Source of the DNA: UKL13-2 sp031414695
GTDB taxonomy: Bacteria > Pseudomonadota > Gammaproteobacteria > Burkholderiales > Usitatibacteraceae
Assembly (NCBI GenBank): GCA_031414695.1
Contig: JANNWG010000037.1
Coordinates: forward strand, 48,198 to 112,197
Direction of reading: 5' to 3'
Length of the DNA: 64,000 nt
Under the pieces are notes generated by a model that had not been told where the DNA came from, ran no database searches, and worked only from the letters and a program-made list of their open reading frames with translations. Shown here in pieces: positions 1-8,323 of this stretch (positions are counted from its first letter, which is position 1; every line of letters starts with the position of its first letter). A program made the translations under genes and the position numbers.

Positions 1-363
1 GTTGCATGGTCACTTATTTATGCGCTCATTGCCACCGCCGCTGTTGTGGCGTGGCGTCGTAGCGGGCAACGGCGTCTACCTGCACAAGTGCGAAAAGTAC
101 GGCAAATATTGCTGCTGGCATTCGGAGCAAACCTGCTACTCAATATCGCTTGGAGCGGGCTATTTTTTACACTGCAACGCCCCGATTGGGCGCTAATCGA
201 AAATGTTTTTCTTTGGCTATCTATTTTACTGATGATTATTCTCGTCAAGCCAGTTTCACGCGGTGCGGCGTGGTTGTTAGCGCCATATTTGTTATGGGTA
301 TCACTCGCGTTTTTTTTAAATGTCGCAATCGTTAAACTCAACACCCCATTTGGAAATGGTTAA
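1..363 (+). CDS. tspO: TspO/MBR family protein, 5' end outside the window
   Basis: The frame is open from base 1, so this is the C-terminal part of a longer protein. It reads as hydrophobic helices with the aromatic-rich spacing of the tryptophan-rich sensory protein family: an N-terminal stretch with W-S-L-I-Y-A-L-I, then N-L-L-L-N-I-A-W-S-G-L-F-F and a last helix with Y-L-L-W-V-S-L-A-F-F-L-N. TspO proteins are inner or outer membrane proteins that bind tetrapyrroles. In purple bacteria TspO modulates photosynthesis gene expression, which fits the photosynthesis genes further along. The next gene starts 2 bases after the stop, so the two may be co-transcribed. Confidence 0.8.
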   Translation, partial: VAWSLIYALIATAAVVAWRRSGQRRLPAQVRKVRQILLLAFGANLLLNIAWSGLFFTLQRPDWALIENVFLWLSILLMIILVKPVSRGAAWLLAPYLLWVSLAFFLNVAIVKLNTPFGNG

Positions 364-365
364 AC

Positions 366-1706
366 ATGGCTATTCAAGACACACATATCACCGCAACGAC
401 ACTGGTTGATCATCCTGATCGCTTCACGCTCGCTGCGGAAGTGCACGCGCGTTTGTCTATTGAGCTTATTGCGCCTGCACGCGCAAGCTACATGGCAGCA
501 CTAATCGCGCCGCAAGATCGTGATGCCGAGCACCTACATTTGGTACAACTATGCCAGCGCTTTAGCGTCACTCCACCGCAAGTCGGTGCCACACACTTTA
601 GCGCGCAGCTTGATAATCTACGTATCAAGTGGGAGCGTCACGGTGAATTTTCAGGCTATACATTTTTTGTCGATGGCTTAAGCCGCGAGCCATTTGTCGA
701 GCCTGCCGTCACTTTTTTGCCTGATGGCTGGCTTGAGGGCATTCCCGGTCAGCGCATTGTTGCCGCACATGCAAAATTTGCACCGCGCAAAATGTTGCTC
801 AGCCAAACTGAACTCGAAACCTATTTTTTGGGCAACATCGCGGTGGGCGCCAAAATCGGCGATGGCGTGGGCTTGGCCTATACTGATTTCAAAATTCATA
901 AAGATGGCTATAGCCGGTTTGTCATTTTTGATGATGGCTTAGCACCCGACCAAGCAGGCCGCACAGTGCAGCGTTTTTTTGAGATTGAGGCCTATCGCAT
1001 GCTGGCTTTATTAGGTCTGCCAATTGCCCGCCAAATGAGCCCTAATGTCTCCTCACTTGAACGCCGACTTGTCAGCGTCACTGACGCCATCAGCGCTGAA
1101 GCCGCGTCAACCACGAGCGATGAACTTCTGCTCGCAGAATTAACACGACTCGCTGCAGAAGTTGAACGTAATCTCGCCGCAAGCCAATACCGATTTGGCG
1201 CCAGTCGCGCTTACTATGATTTAGTCTGCAACCGCATCAGCGAGCTACGCGAGCAGCGTCTGCCTGGCGTGCAAACGATCGAAGAATTTATGACGCGTCG
1301 GCTCGGCCCCGCCATCGCTACCTGTACCACCGTATCACAACGGCTACGCGATTTATCAGACCGCATCGCGCAGACTAGTAGCCTACTTTCCACGCGCGTT
1401 GACATCACTCGCGAAAAACAAAATCAAGCGCTGCTCGCCTCAATGGATCGGCGTGCCAAAGTACAATTGCGCCTACAACAAACCGTAGAGGGCTTATCGA
1501 TTGCCGCCATCACCTATTACATGGTGGGCTTAGCAAGTTGGTTATACAAAGGTATTTACGCCGCGGGTATCGGTATCAATGTTGAGATGGCGACAGGTAT
1601 ATCTATCCCATTGGTCGTGCTGTTGGTGGCACTAACAGTGCGCCGTGCTCGACAAAAAATTATGCGCAATGACAGTAACGATAGCGAACGCCACGTTGAC
1701 TATTGA
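366..1706 (+). CDS. DUF3422 family membrane-anchored protein
   Basis: A 446-residue protein matching the DUF3422 family as I recognise it: an N-terminal region with H-P-x-R-x-x-L-x-x-E-V-H-A-R, a central globular part, a helical and probably coiled region around residues 240-350, and two C-terminal membrane segments near residues 375-425 followed by a basic tail. The family is common in proteobacteria and its function is unknown. It starts 2 bases after tspO, and the next reading frame begins 1 base after its stop, which suggests one transcript. Confidence 0.75.
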   Translation: MAIQDTHITATTLVDHPDRFTLAAEVHARLSIELIAPARASYMAALIAPQDRDAEHLHLVQLCQRFSVTPPQVGATHFSAQLDNLRIKWERHGEFSGYTFFVDGLSREPFVEPAVTFLPDGWLEGIPGQRIVAAHAKFAPRKMLLSQTELETYFLGNIAVGAKIGDGVGLAYTDFKIHKDGYSRFVIFDDGLAPDQAGRTVQRFFEIEAYRMLALLGLPIARQMSPNVSSLERRLVSVTDAISAEAASTTSDELLLAELTRLAAEVERNLAASQYRFGASRAYYDLVCNRISELREQRLPGVQTIEEFMTRRLGPAIATCTTVSQRLRDLSDRIAQTSSLLSTRVDITREKQNQALLASMDRRAKVQLRLQQTVEGLSIAAITYYMVGLASWLYKGIYAAGIGINVEMATGISIPLVVLLVALTVRRARQKIMRNDSNDSERHVDY

Positions 1707-1707
1707 G

Positions 1708-2007
1708 ATGGCTGATATCGATAATTTTTTCAGCGTATTTTTTGCCAGTGGTCATGTCGCTAATTTAATCTTAGTCGTGATGGCAATTGAAGGTTTGGCA
1801 CTCACCATGTTCGCCAAAAAATCCAAACACCGCATGCGCCCTTCGCGCATTATCGTCAGCCTGGGCGCAGGCGCAGCACTGGTGTTGGCACTACGCGCCG
1901 CGCTTACCGGCGCAGGTTGGCACTGGATGGCACTCGCCCTCAGCGCGGCATTTGTGGTGCATTTAGTGGATTTGTATTGGCGTTGGACGGATGGAGCGAA
2001 GTCATAG
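1708..2007 (+). CDS. small membrane protein of unknown function
   Basis: A 99-residue protein starting at the ATG just after the DUF3422 stop. A longer in-frame start at 1645 would overlap that gene by 62 bases and is less likely. It shows three hydrophobic segments (about residues 13-33, 47-67 and 70-90) separated by a short basic loop. I do not recognise a family. The tight spacing suggests translation coupled to the DUF3422 gene. Confidence 0.55.
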   Translation: MADIDNFFSVFFASGHVANLILVVMAIEGLALTMFAKKSKHRMRPSRIIVSLGAGAALVLALRAALTGAGWHWMALALSAAFVVHLVDLYWRWTDGAKS

Positions 2008-2021
2008 CGCGATATTAAAAC

Positions 2022-2079
2022 TCTAATATCGACGGACGTTTTCAATCGTTTTTGCTTGAAAAGGCTCGCCAATATTAGA
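2022..2079. repeat. intergenic hairpin repeat, copy 1 of the dispersed family
   Basis: An imperfect hairpin just after the small membrane gene. The outer arms are TCTAATATCG and CAATATTAGA, and the inner arms TTTTCAA and TTGAAAA are perfect complements. The right side carries the family signature (GCTCGCCAATA...GACTTTT). Other copies sit near 4018, 6898, 31847, 34176, 45076, 46413, 51006 and 63761. Confidence 0.6.
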
Positions 2080-2193
2080 CTTTTAGCATTTATTAACACT
2101 TAACGTGTTCATTACAGCCGCATCACACATTAAAATGAGCGCACGGTAAATTGGGGCACGATAGAACGTGTACAGACGCCATTTATGTCTCAC

Positions 2194-2379
2194 CTACTTC
2201 GGCCTGCCCCTGCCCTTTGATGACGCCCGCCTCGGTGTTAACGCCTCAATCTTGCGTTAAAGCAGCTCGCTGCCCAGCGCCCAGCCTTTGTGGCTCGCAT
2301 CTCGTATTAAGCGCAGCTCATTCAAATCTGCTGTCTCTTTGAACAGCACACGATACGCCAGACTACGTGCGATAGTCAT
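2194..2379 (-). pseudogene. remnant of a REP-associated tyrosine transposase (RAYT, IS200-like) C-terminus
   Basis: Read on the minus strand, the frame from the ATG at 2379 gives a segment with AYRVLFKE, then LRDASHKGWALGSE-like spacing (IRDASHKGWALGSELL). This resembles the conserved C-terminal tail of RAYT/Y1-transposase proteins, which usually continues with an I-E-A-L-x-G-R-R tail and a basic end. Here an in-frame TAA (2259-2257) interrupts it. The frame then continues as RKIEALTPRRASSKGRGRPK to a TAG at 2194. The catalytic HUH and tyrosine parts are absent, so this is a dead 3' fragment. The match is recalled, not searched. Confidence 0.6.
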
Positions 2380-2436
2380 TACGTAAGTGAATGGCTATGA
2401 CGAACGACTAACGAATATCATTAAAAGGAGTCCTGC

Positions 2437-3834
2437 ATGAATGAGCATTTCGATGTGATTATCATTGGCGCCGGACAGGCAGGGCCGGCGCTTGCGGCTC
2501 GCTGTGGCAGGGAAGGTTTGAAGACTGTGCTGATTGAGCGCGATCAGATGGGTGGCACTTGCGTGAACAATGGCTGCATCCCAACCAAGACGCTGGTTGC
2601 ATCGGCGAGAATGGCAGCGATGGCGAGGCGTGCGTCTGACTACGGGGTGATGCTTACTCAGCCGCCGCGAATCGATATGCCCGCCGTCAAGGCGCGCAAA
2701 GATGCCATTGTGCAGGCGTCGCGAACAGGCGTGACCAACTGGATGGCTAGCGCAAAAAATGTGAGCGTGATTCACGGCCATGCACGCTTTATCGGCGCAA
2801 ACGAGATTGATGTCGGCGGCAGATCGCTATCGGCGGCGCGAATTTTCATCAACGTTGGCGGGCGTCCGACCACGCCAACGCTCGCTGGCATTGAGGGTGT
2901 GCCGTATCTCAATAACATATCGATGATGGATGTGGACTTTGTACCGAAGCACTTGGTTATCATCGGCGGCAGCTACATCGGGCTTGAGTTTGCGCAAATC
3001 TATCGGCGCTTTGGTGCCGAGGTGACAGTCTGCGAGATGGGCCCACGTTTGATCGGCCGCGAAGATGAAGATATTTCCGAGGAAGTGCGCGCCATCTTGG
3101 AGCGCGAAGGTGTGAGTGTGCGCACCGGTGCGACATGTCTTGCGGTCGAGCCGCACAGCAGCGGTATCGCGGTTGGTTTGACATGTGAAAGCGATGCACC
3201 GAAACTTGAGGGTTCACACTTGCTGCTTGCAACCGGACGCTCGCCAAATACCGATGATCTGGGGCTGGATCGTGCGGGTATCATCACCAACGCGCGCGGA
3301 TTTATTACCGTCAACGATAAGCTCGAAACCAACGTGCCGGGTGTTTACGCGCTGGGTGATGTGAACGGGCGTGGCGCTTTTACGCACACCTCGTGGAATG
3401 ACTATGAAATCGTCGCCGCAAACCTGTTTGATCACGACACGCGAGGCGTCACAGATCGCATTAGCACCTACGCATTGTTTATCGACCCACCGCTTGGACG
3501 CGTCGGCATGAGTTTCAAAGAAGCGTGTGCGACTGGGCGGCCGCTGCTGGCGTCGAAAATGATGATGACGCGCGTTGGGCGCGCCCGTGAGGCAGGGGAA
3601 ACGCAGGGCTTTATGAAAGTTGTCGTTGATGCGGAAACGAAACGCATTCTTGGCGCGGCGATACTTGGGCTTTCCGGCGATGAAGTCGTGCAATCGATTC
3701 TTGAAGTCATGGCGGCTGATCTGCCCTACACGGCGATTACCCGTGGCATGCATATTCACCCGACGGTAACCGAGCTGGTGCCAACCTTGCTTGAAGGACT
3801 AAAGCCGCTTGAATGCATAAATGGGGTTGCATAA
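2437..3834 (+). CDS. FAD-dependent pyridine nucleotide-disulfide oxidoreductase, mercuric-reductase-like
   Basis: A 465-residue class I flavoprotein disulfide reductase. Residues 11-16 (GAGQAG) form the FAD dinucleotide fold, and Cys42 and Cys47 (TCVNNGC) are the redox-active pair. A second nucleotide fold near residues 174-180 (IGGSYIG) binds NAD(P)H. The TNVPGVYALGD motif near residue 290 contacts FAD, and the C-terminal H-I-H-P-T-V-T-E is the dimer-interface signature holding the catalytic base. It lacks an N-terminal HMA domain and the C-terminal Cys pair of true MerA, so a mercury role is not supported. Dihydrolipoamide dehydrogenase-like or other disulfide substrates are possible. A good ribosome site (AAGGAG) lies 8 bases before the ATG. 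The gene stands alone. Confidence 0.8.
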   Translation: MNEHFDVIIIGAGQAGPALAARCGREGLKTVLIERDQMGGTCVNNGCIPTKTLVASARMAAMARRASDYGVMLTQPPRIDMPAVKARKDAIVQASRTGVTNWMASAKNVSVIHGHARFIGANEIDVGGRSLSAARIFINVGGRPTTPTLAGIEGVPYLNNISMMDVDFVPKHLVIIGGSYIGLEFAQIYRRFGAEVTVCEMGPRLIGREDEDISEEVRAILEREGVSVRTGATCLAVEPHSSGIAVGLTCESDAPKLEGSHLLLATGRSPNTDDLGLDRAGIITNARGFITVNDKLETNVPGVYALGDVNGRGAFTHTSWNDYEIVAANLFDHDTRGVTDRISTYALFIDPPLGRVGMSFKEACATGRPLLASKMMMTRVGRAREAGETQGFMKVVVDAETKRILGAAILGLSGDEVVQSILEVMAADLPYTAITRGMHIHPTVTELVPTLLEGLKPLECINGVA

Positions 3835-3872
3835 ATGGCATCAATCATAAATTTTGCCTGATCCAACTAATA

Positions 3873-4003
3873 GGGAGGTTCTCAAAACCCCCGTTCGCCC
3901 TGAGCTTGTCGAAGGGTAGCTCTTGTAAATGATTGATTTAATTAAACGTGCGGGTGGTTCGACAAGCTTACTACGAACGGTTTAGAGGTTATGAGAAGTA
4001 CCC
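3873..4003. mobile_element. 131-bp MITE with IS5-type ends and a 4-bp target duplication
   Basis: The left end GGGAGGTTCTCAAAACCCCC and the right end (reverse complement GGGTACTTCTCATAACC) form terminal inverted repeats. Inside, both arms continue with CGTTCG and AGCTTGTCGAA, so nearly the whole element folds on itself. AATA flanks both sides (3869-3872 and 4004-4007), a 4-bp target duplication. TTCTCAAAACCCCC is identical to the left end of the IS at 45142. There is no coding capacity. Confidence 0.75.
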
Positions 4004-4017
4004 AATACTAAAAGTCA

Positions 4018-4075
4018 TTTATTGATAGATGTTTCCAGCCATTTTTGCTTCAAAATGGTCGTAGATAAAGGCGTT
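4018..4075. repeat. intergenic hairpin repeat, copy 2
   Basis: Inner arms GCCATTTT and AAAATGG pair around the loop TGCTTC. The outer part is weak (TTTAT and ATAAA), and the tail AAGGCGTTTTTAA resembles the family ending. It lies just downstream of the MITE and before the convergent hydrolase gene. Confidence 0.45.
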
Positions 4076-4098
4076 TTTAAATCAAGCGCAATTTGCAT

Positions 4099-5052
4099 TC
4101 AATCAATCAGCGGTGCAACCGCAGCTGCCATCAAATGATTATCGTGCGTCGCCCCCGGAACAACTTGCATGCGCCAACCGAGGCGAACGCCATATTTCTG
4201 CGCCTGTTTTTTCGCATTTTCGAAGAAGTATTGGCCGCGCGCGAATCGATGTGGGCCTTGGCGCATCGACCCTGCGCTACGCGATAAGCTTTCGTGATTG
4301 GGATCATTGTCGGCATCGCCCAGCAGCACAATCACGTCCTTTGTCAGTGCGCTTTTCAAATGTGATTCCGTAACAGGTGTATTGCCCAAGCCGTGGGGAA
4401 ACGGTTCGCTGTAATCTGGCAGTGTGTACCAGCCCGCATTGGCCGCGATAAACCGCTTCGCACGCGTATTTTGCTTGAAGTAAAGAAAGCGATGCGTGAA
4501 TTGCGATCCCGCAGAATGGCCGTAGATCGAATAGTTGTTTTTATTGCTGCCAATCTTAGTGCGTACCGTATCAAATAGCGGCTCAATAACGGAGAACGTC
4601 CAAACGGATTCCTCTTGAATCTGCATAGTCTGTTTATGATAAATATTGCCGCGTGTGTATTCGCCAGAATCAGGGTAAGTTTTCAACGAAAATTCTGGCG
4701 CGATAATAATTAGGCCATGCTGATTCGCAGGCTCGACCCACTCGCGCAGGTAGCGATGCGGATCGCGTTTTGCACCATGCAGCATGAATAGTATCGGCGC
4801 ACTAGCGACATTCACACCCGCAGGAATATAAAACCATACAGGAATTTGTGCGCCACCCCAATTGGTAAAAGTGAAGCGATTAATTTGTCCAGCCTTTATC
4901 TCGCGCGCATCCGTAAGATTGATCGTCTTAATTTCATGGAATGGGTTTTCAACCGCCATCCGCGCCGCTGGCTTTATAGGCGCAGTGGCTGGCTCTGTCG
5001 CTGCGCAGCCGTACAAAAACAACGAGATCAATAGAAGAAAAATAATCTTCAT
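4099..5052 (-). CDS. secreted lipoprotein alpha/beta hydrolase (PHB-depolymerase/esterase-like)
   Basis: A 317-residue protein with a lipoprotein signal peptide (hydrophobic run, then L-Y-G-C with Cys16 as lipidation site). The alpha/beta hydrolase core shows the oxyanion-hole segment M-L-H-G-A near residues 90-94 and the nucleophile elbow G-H-S-A-G-S with Ser180. An acidic residue follows a strand near residue 245 (L-L-G-D-A-D-N-D-P-N), and a final His lies near residues 302-304 (G-A-T-H-D-N-H). This is the layout of extracellular esterases and depolymerases, acting here in the periplasm or on the outer membrane. The substrate is unknown, and it has no functional neighbours. Confidence 0.7.
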   Translation of the reverse strand: MKIIFLLLISLFLYGCAATEPATAPIKPAARMAVENPFHEIKTINLTDAREIKAGQINRFTFTNWGGAQIPVWFYIPAGVNVASAPILFMLHGAKRDPHRYLREWVEPANQHGLIIIAPEFSLKTYPDSGEYTRGNIYHKQTMQIQEESVWTFSVIEPLFDTVRTKIGSNKNNYSIYGHSAGSQFTHRFLYFKQNTRAKRFIAANAGWYTLPDYSEPFPHGLGNTPVTESHLKSALTKDVIVLLGDADNDPNHESLSRSAGSMRQGPHRFARGQYFFENAKKQAQKYGVRLGWRMQVVPGATHDNHLMAAAVAPLID

Positions 5053-5393
5053 TCGTCAACGCCTAAAGATAGTGAGTAATTTTGTGTGCGCAATTGCAGT
5101 TATTCGTAACATATGCCGATTGTATTTTCAGCTAAAAATTAAGCGGCGCGATCAATTTCGTCTGATTGATGCGTGAAAATAGTATCACCGGAATGGACGC
5201 AACTTTATCGTTGATATTCATTGCGGGCAGTATTACACGATAGTCGTATTCTGGACTCGCATCCATCGCGATACTGATTGAAAACGTGCTTGCGAATTTG
5301 ACACCATTTATCGACCAAGGTAAAAGGCGCCGCGCTTTTGCGGCGTCCAGCGACCGAAGGGAGAGACTTTGACCGACGTGTTATGCATCGCGC
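5053..5393. other. intergenic stretch without a recognised gene
   Basis: This holds the upstream region of the lipoprotein hydrolase. A GC-rich hairpin lies near 5321-5348 (GGCGCCGC/GCGGCGTCC with one bulge). On the minus strand about 60 codons stay open between roughly 5330 and 5145 without a clear start, possibly an old gene fragment that I cannot assign. Confidence 0.4.
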
Positions 5394-5705
5394 TCATCCG
5401 ATGTCGCCGCACATAATAGACACGATGGCACCCCCGATGAAAAAAATTGCCCCCATGACTGGTGCGTAGATGGCTGCAACAGTACATCGCGGAAAATCTG
5501 GAGACATTGCTTTCCCCACAGAAATAGTTCCGCTAATGAGAAGAGCACCAAACAAGGACCAATAAAATGGCCACCTCCAACCAGGCAAAGGCGCATGGCC
5601 TGGTGGAACCGTGGCGTTTGCCCAGACGATGAAAAGAAAGAGAACGAAGGGCACACCAAGAAGTGACCAAGCCAAAAGAACTCGCGATAATTTTTTAGGA
5701 TGCAT
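5394..5705 (-). CDS. small integral membrane protein of unknown function
   Basis: A 103-residue frame with a basic N-terminus (M-H-P-K-K) and three hydrophobic segments at about residues 9-30, 44-62 and 75-97. The positive-inside pattern and the membrane segments make it look like a real protein. No ribosome site is obvious and no family is recognised, so a chance frame cannot be excluded. Confidence 0.4.
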   Translation of the reverse strand: MHPKKLSRVLLAWSLLGVPFVLFLFIVWANATVPPGHAPLPGWRWPFYWSLFGALLISGTISVGKAMSPDFPRCTVAAIYAPVMGAIFFIGGAIVSIMCGDIG

Positions 5706-6191
5706 AACTTAATTTGTGGCTACAGACCCAGTCTCCACAACTTTTGGGGTTGACGCACAACTTGTATGAAAAAAATGTAAAACACATATTGAAATCAAGC
5801 CTATACGCAAATAAACTGTATTTATGAACTGTTACAACAAAATCAAGTTTTCCGGCAAAAATTGTTGACCTATAACGCACGCTAACGACGTGTGTTTGGC
5901 GATGATGGCGAAGTCACGATCATTATGCAATAGCCCGATGCGATGTTGAATACAAAGACACAGTGGGTAATAAAAATAAGCCAGCGCAATAGCTGGTGCT
6001 AATTCGCCGCTGCTAACCTCAACTACGCAATGCATGCCCGTTGTGATTTGCAATACATTACGCAAATCTTTTAGGCGACATAATTCGCCGCGTTAATTTG
6101 TCGCTTAAGTGTGAGCGCTAAGCGCGTAGCTAATTAACCTATATTTAGAAAAGTGTTGATACCTCTAAATAACGCGATTGCACATCATCAA
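5706..6191. other. intergenic stretch with a decayed toxin fragment and an inverted repeat
   Basis: There is no intact gene. It contains the VapC-like remnant annotated separately and an inverted repeat at 6075-6104 (GCGACA with TGTCGC, and AATT inside each arm). The rest is AT-rich spacer before the toxin-antitoxin operator. Confidence 0.5.
5874..5940 (-). pseudogene. possible C-terminal remnant of a VapC/PIN toxin
   Basis: On the minus strand the frame reads IGLLHNDRDFAIIAKHTSL. This closely resembles the last strand and helix of PIN-domain toxins (L-L-x-x-D-R-D-F-x-x-I-A-K). Upstream in any frame I see no matching PIN core or start, so this is at best a fragment. It lies about 300 bases before an intact antitoxin/toxin pair of the opposite orientation. 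Confidence 0.35.
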
Positions 6192-6228
6192 CTTGAGTAT
6201 TACAATGTTAATTGTAGTAATACTTAAG
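6192..6228 (+). promoter_or_regulatory. inverted-repeat operator of the AbrB/VapC module
   Basis: Left arm CTTGAGTATTAC (6192-6203) and right arm GTAATACTTAAG (6217-6228) are complementary at 11 of 12 positions around a 13-base spacer. It ends 10 bases before the antitoxin ATG and overlaps its ribosome site (AAGGAG). Antitoxins of this class normally repress their own promoter, so this is the probable autoregulatory site. Confidence 0.65.
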
Positions 6229-6238
6229 GAGCGACAAC

Positions 6239-6478
6239 ATGTCAACATCTCTCACCAGCAAGGGGCAAGTGACGATCCCCAAGCAAATTCGCGATGCACT
6301 CAATTTAGCCCCCGGCAACCTAGTTGACTTTGCTGTTAACGACGATGGCGAGGTGGTGATTGTCAACGCGCGCGCTAAGGTAAGTCGTAAGCCAGATCGT
6401 TTTGAAGCGGCGCGTGGCAAAGCCGATATTAAATGGCGAACCAAAGACCTCATGGCGCTATTGCGTGGTGATAATTGA
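6239..6478 (+). CDS. AbrB/SpoVT-type antitoxin of a type II toxin-antitoxin pair
   Basis: A 79-residue protein with the swapped-hairpin AbrB fold signature at the N-terminus (T-S-L-T-S-K-G-Q-V-T-I-P-K-Q-I-R-D-A-L-N-L-A-P-G), which binds operator DNA. The basic C-terminal half presumably wraps the toxin. A strong ribosome site (TAAGGAG) precedes the ATG. Its TGA overlaps the toxin ATG by one base, the usual translational coupling. The inverted repeat just upstream is its likely binding site. Confidence 0.85.
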   Translation: MSTSLTSKGQVTIPKQIRDALNLAPGNLVDFAVNDDGEVVIVNARAKVSRKPDRFEAARGKADIKWRTKDLMALLRGDN

Positions 6479-6879
6479 TGCTGCTCGTTGACACGAATGT
6501 GCTCGTTGACGTGCTTGAAAACGATCCTGAATGGGCAGACTGGTCGATTAGCCAATTGCGCGCGCAATCAAAAGTACATCGACTTGCGATAAATCCCATC
6601 ATCTATTCTGAAATGTCGCTGACTTTTTCGACTGTTGAAGCGTTGGATAAAACCATTGACGCACTTGAACTGACGATGATCGAGCTACCACGCGCGGCGT
6701 TGTTTCTGGCGGGCAAAGCATTTGTGCGCTATCGCCGCAAAGGCGGCACAAAGACTAATGTGCTTAGTGACTTTTTTATCGGCGCGCACGCAGCGGTAAC
6801 CGGTCATCATTTACTGACGCGCGATACGAAACGCTATGCAACATATTTCCCCAGCGTGAAGCTCATCGCGCCAAATTAA
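6478..6879 (+). CDS. vapC: VapC-type PIN-domain ribonuclease toxin
   Basis: A 133-residue PIN protein. The N-terminal strand carries L-L-V-D-T-N-V-L-V-D, giving the first catalytic Asp. A conserved Glu lies in I-I-Y-S-E near residue 45. The C-terminal part has D-F-F-I-G-A-H-A and then L-L-T-R-D-T-K-R-Y, supplying the remaining acidic residues. VapC toxins cleave RNA, typically initiator tRNA or rRNA, when the antitoxin is lost. I chose the ATG at 6478; the frame also has a TTG one codon earlier. The module looks intact. Confidence 0.87.
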   Translation: MLLVDTNVLVDVLENDPEWADWSISQLRAQSKVHRLAINPIIYSEMSLTFSTVEALDKTIDALELTMIELPRAALFLAGKAFVRYRRKGGTKTNVLSDFFIGAHAAVTGHHLLTRDTKRYATYFPSVKLIAPN

Positions 6880-6897
6880 CAAAAAAATAATGAAGCA

Positions 6898-6954
6898 CTA
6901 ATATCTACGGGAATTTTGAAGCAATAATTCGCCAAACTGCACACCAATAGGCGA
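6898..6954. repeat. intergenic hairpin repeat, copy 3
   Basis: It lies between vapC and the convergent rlmD. The inner arms are GAATT and AATTC. The right part CACACCAATAGGCGACTTTTA is very close to the family signature. The left side is more diverged. Confidence 0.55.
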
Positions 6955-6979
6955 CTTTTAACTATTTATATTGAGTTCA

Positions 6980-8323
6980 TCAACTACGCTCAAATACCGC
7001 AATTGATTCCACGTGTGCGGTGTGCGGAAACATATTGACCACACCTGCGGCGGTGAGGCGAAAGCCATTGATATTGACCATGACATCGGCATCGCGTGCG
7101 AGGGTGGAGGGGCTGCATGATACGTAAACGACGCGGGTTAATTCGGGGCGCAGCTCGCGCGTGAGCAGCTTGCACACTTCGAATGCGCCATCGCGTGGTG
7201 GGTCGATGAGCATCTTGCTTGCGCGCGGTACACGCTGCATGGCCGCTTCTTGGTCGGTGTATAAATCGGCGGCGAAAAATGTGGCGTTCGCACTTAAATT
7301 ATTGCGGGCGGCATTTTCGGTGCCGCGTTGTGTGAGCGATTCGCTGCCTTCGACGCCGACAACAATCGCGCCCCGTTTTGCCATTGGCAGCGTGAAATTA
7401 CCGAGGCCAGAAAATAGATCAACAATACTTTCACCCACTTGCGGGTCAATCAGATTCACCGCGCGCTCCACCATTAAGCGATTCACCGCGTGATTAACTT
7501 GAGTAAATTCAGTTGGCCGAAAATGAATGTCGAGATCGAATTCTGGCAATGTGTAGGAAACAGGTGGCATATCGAGTGGATACCACGGCACCGCTGTTTC
7601 GGGGCCTTTGATTTGTAGCCAAAATTGCAGCTTGTGTGTGGCACGGTAGTGATCTGCGAAGACTTTTAATTTTGCTTCGTCATTCGGCGTGAGTGCATCC
7701 ATGATGCGCAGCACCAATGCGGTGACGTTTTCGCCCACAGCAATTTCTATCTGCGGAATGCGATCACGAATATCGAGTGTGGTGAGCAAATCACGTAGCG
7801 GATCAATCAATTGCCCTAGCCCACCTGCAAGCACTTCGCATGAATGCATATCGGCGACATAGCCTGATTTTTTCTCACGAAAGCCGACTAGCACGCCGCC
7901 TTTTTTAGCAACGTAATTTGCCGAGATGCGTGCACGATGACGATAGCCCCACGGTGCTGCATAAATCGGCGGCAAGATGCGCTCTGGTGTGACTTTGCCA
8001 ATGCGGGCAAGATTGTCCTCCAGCACACGCTGCTTCGCGGCCACTTGTAGGCGCATGTCGGCGTGTTGCAAAATACAGCCGCCGCAGATTTCATAGTAAG
8101 CACACTGCGGCGTGACGCGGTCAACGGACGAGCGAGAAATATTTAATAGCGTGGCTGTTTCAAAATTTTTCTTTTTGCGCGAGGGCTGGTAGGTCACCAC
8201 TTCACGCGGCAATGCGCCTGCAACAAAAACCACTTTGCCATCGACATGGGCAACACCGCGGCCTTCGTGGTCTAGTGACTCAATATGGGCAACGGGGATA
8301 GCTAATGGTGGAGATGTCGTCAT
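6980..8323 (-). CDS. rlmD: 23S rRNA (uracil(1939)-C5)-methyltransferase RlmD
   Basis: A 447-residue methyltransferase with an N-terminal TRAM RNA-binding domain (residues about 5-65) and a 4Fe-4S motif made by Cys74, Cys80, Cys83 and Cys162, the same spacing as E. coli RlmD. The SAM-binding Rossmann domain includes V-D-L-F-S-G-L-G-N-F-T-L near residue 305. The catalytic Cys is in V-V-Y-V-S-C-S-P-S-T-L-A-R-D, followed by the general-base Glu in H-V-E-S-I-A. RlmD methylates U1939 of 23S rRNA using SAM. The ATG chosen gives the usual family length. It stands alone. Confidence 0.93.
   Translation of the reverse strand: MTTSPPLAIPVAHIESLDHEGRGVAHVDGKVVFVAGALPREVVTYQPSRKKKNFETATLLNISRSSVDRVTPQCAYYEICGGCILQHADMRLQVAAKQRVLEDNLARIGKVTPERILPPIYAAPWGYRHRARISANYVAKKGGVLVGFREKKSGYVADMHSCEVLAGGLGQLIDPLRDLLTTLDIRDRIPQIEIAVGENVTALVLRIMDALTPNDEAKLKVFADHYRATHKLQFWLQIKGPETAVPWYPLDMPPVSYTLPEFDLDIHFRPTEFTQVNHAVNRLMVERAVNLIDPQVGESIVDLFSGLGNFTLPMAKRGAIVVGVEGSESLTQRGTENAARNNLSANATFFAADLYTDQEAAMQRVPRASKMLIDPPRDGAFEVCKLLTRELRPELTRVVYVSCSPSTLARDADVMVNINGFRLTAAGVVNMFPHTAHVESIAVFERS

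Noticed and set aside
2151..2342. 63-codon open frame on the plus strand
   Set aside because: The opposite strand carries the transposase-like fragment; the plus frame is Cys/Pro-rich noise.
3214..3759. 181-codon open frame on the minus strand
   Set aside because: It is antisense to the flavin disulfide reductase and has no recognisable protein pattern.
2437..3834. Calling the flavoenzyme a mercuric reductase (merA)
   Set aside because: No HMA domain, no C-terminal Cys pair and no mer neighbours; only the generic disulfide-reductase class is supported.
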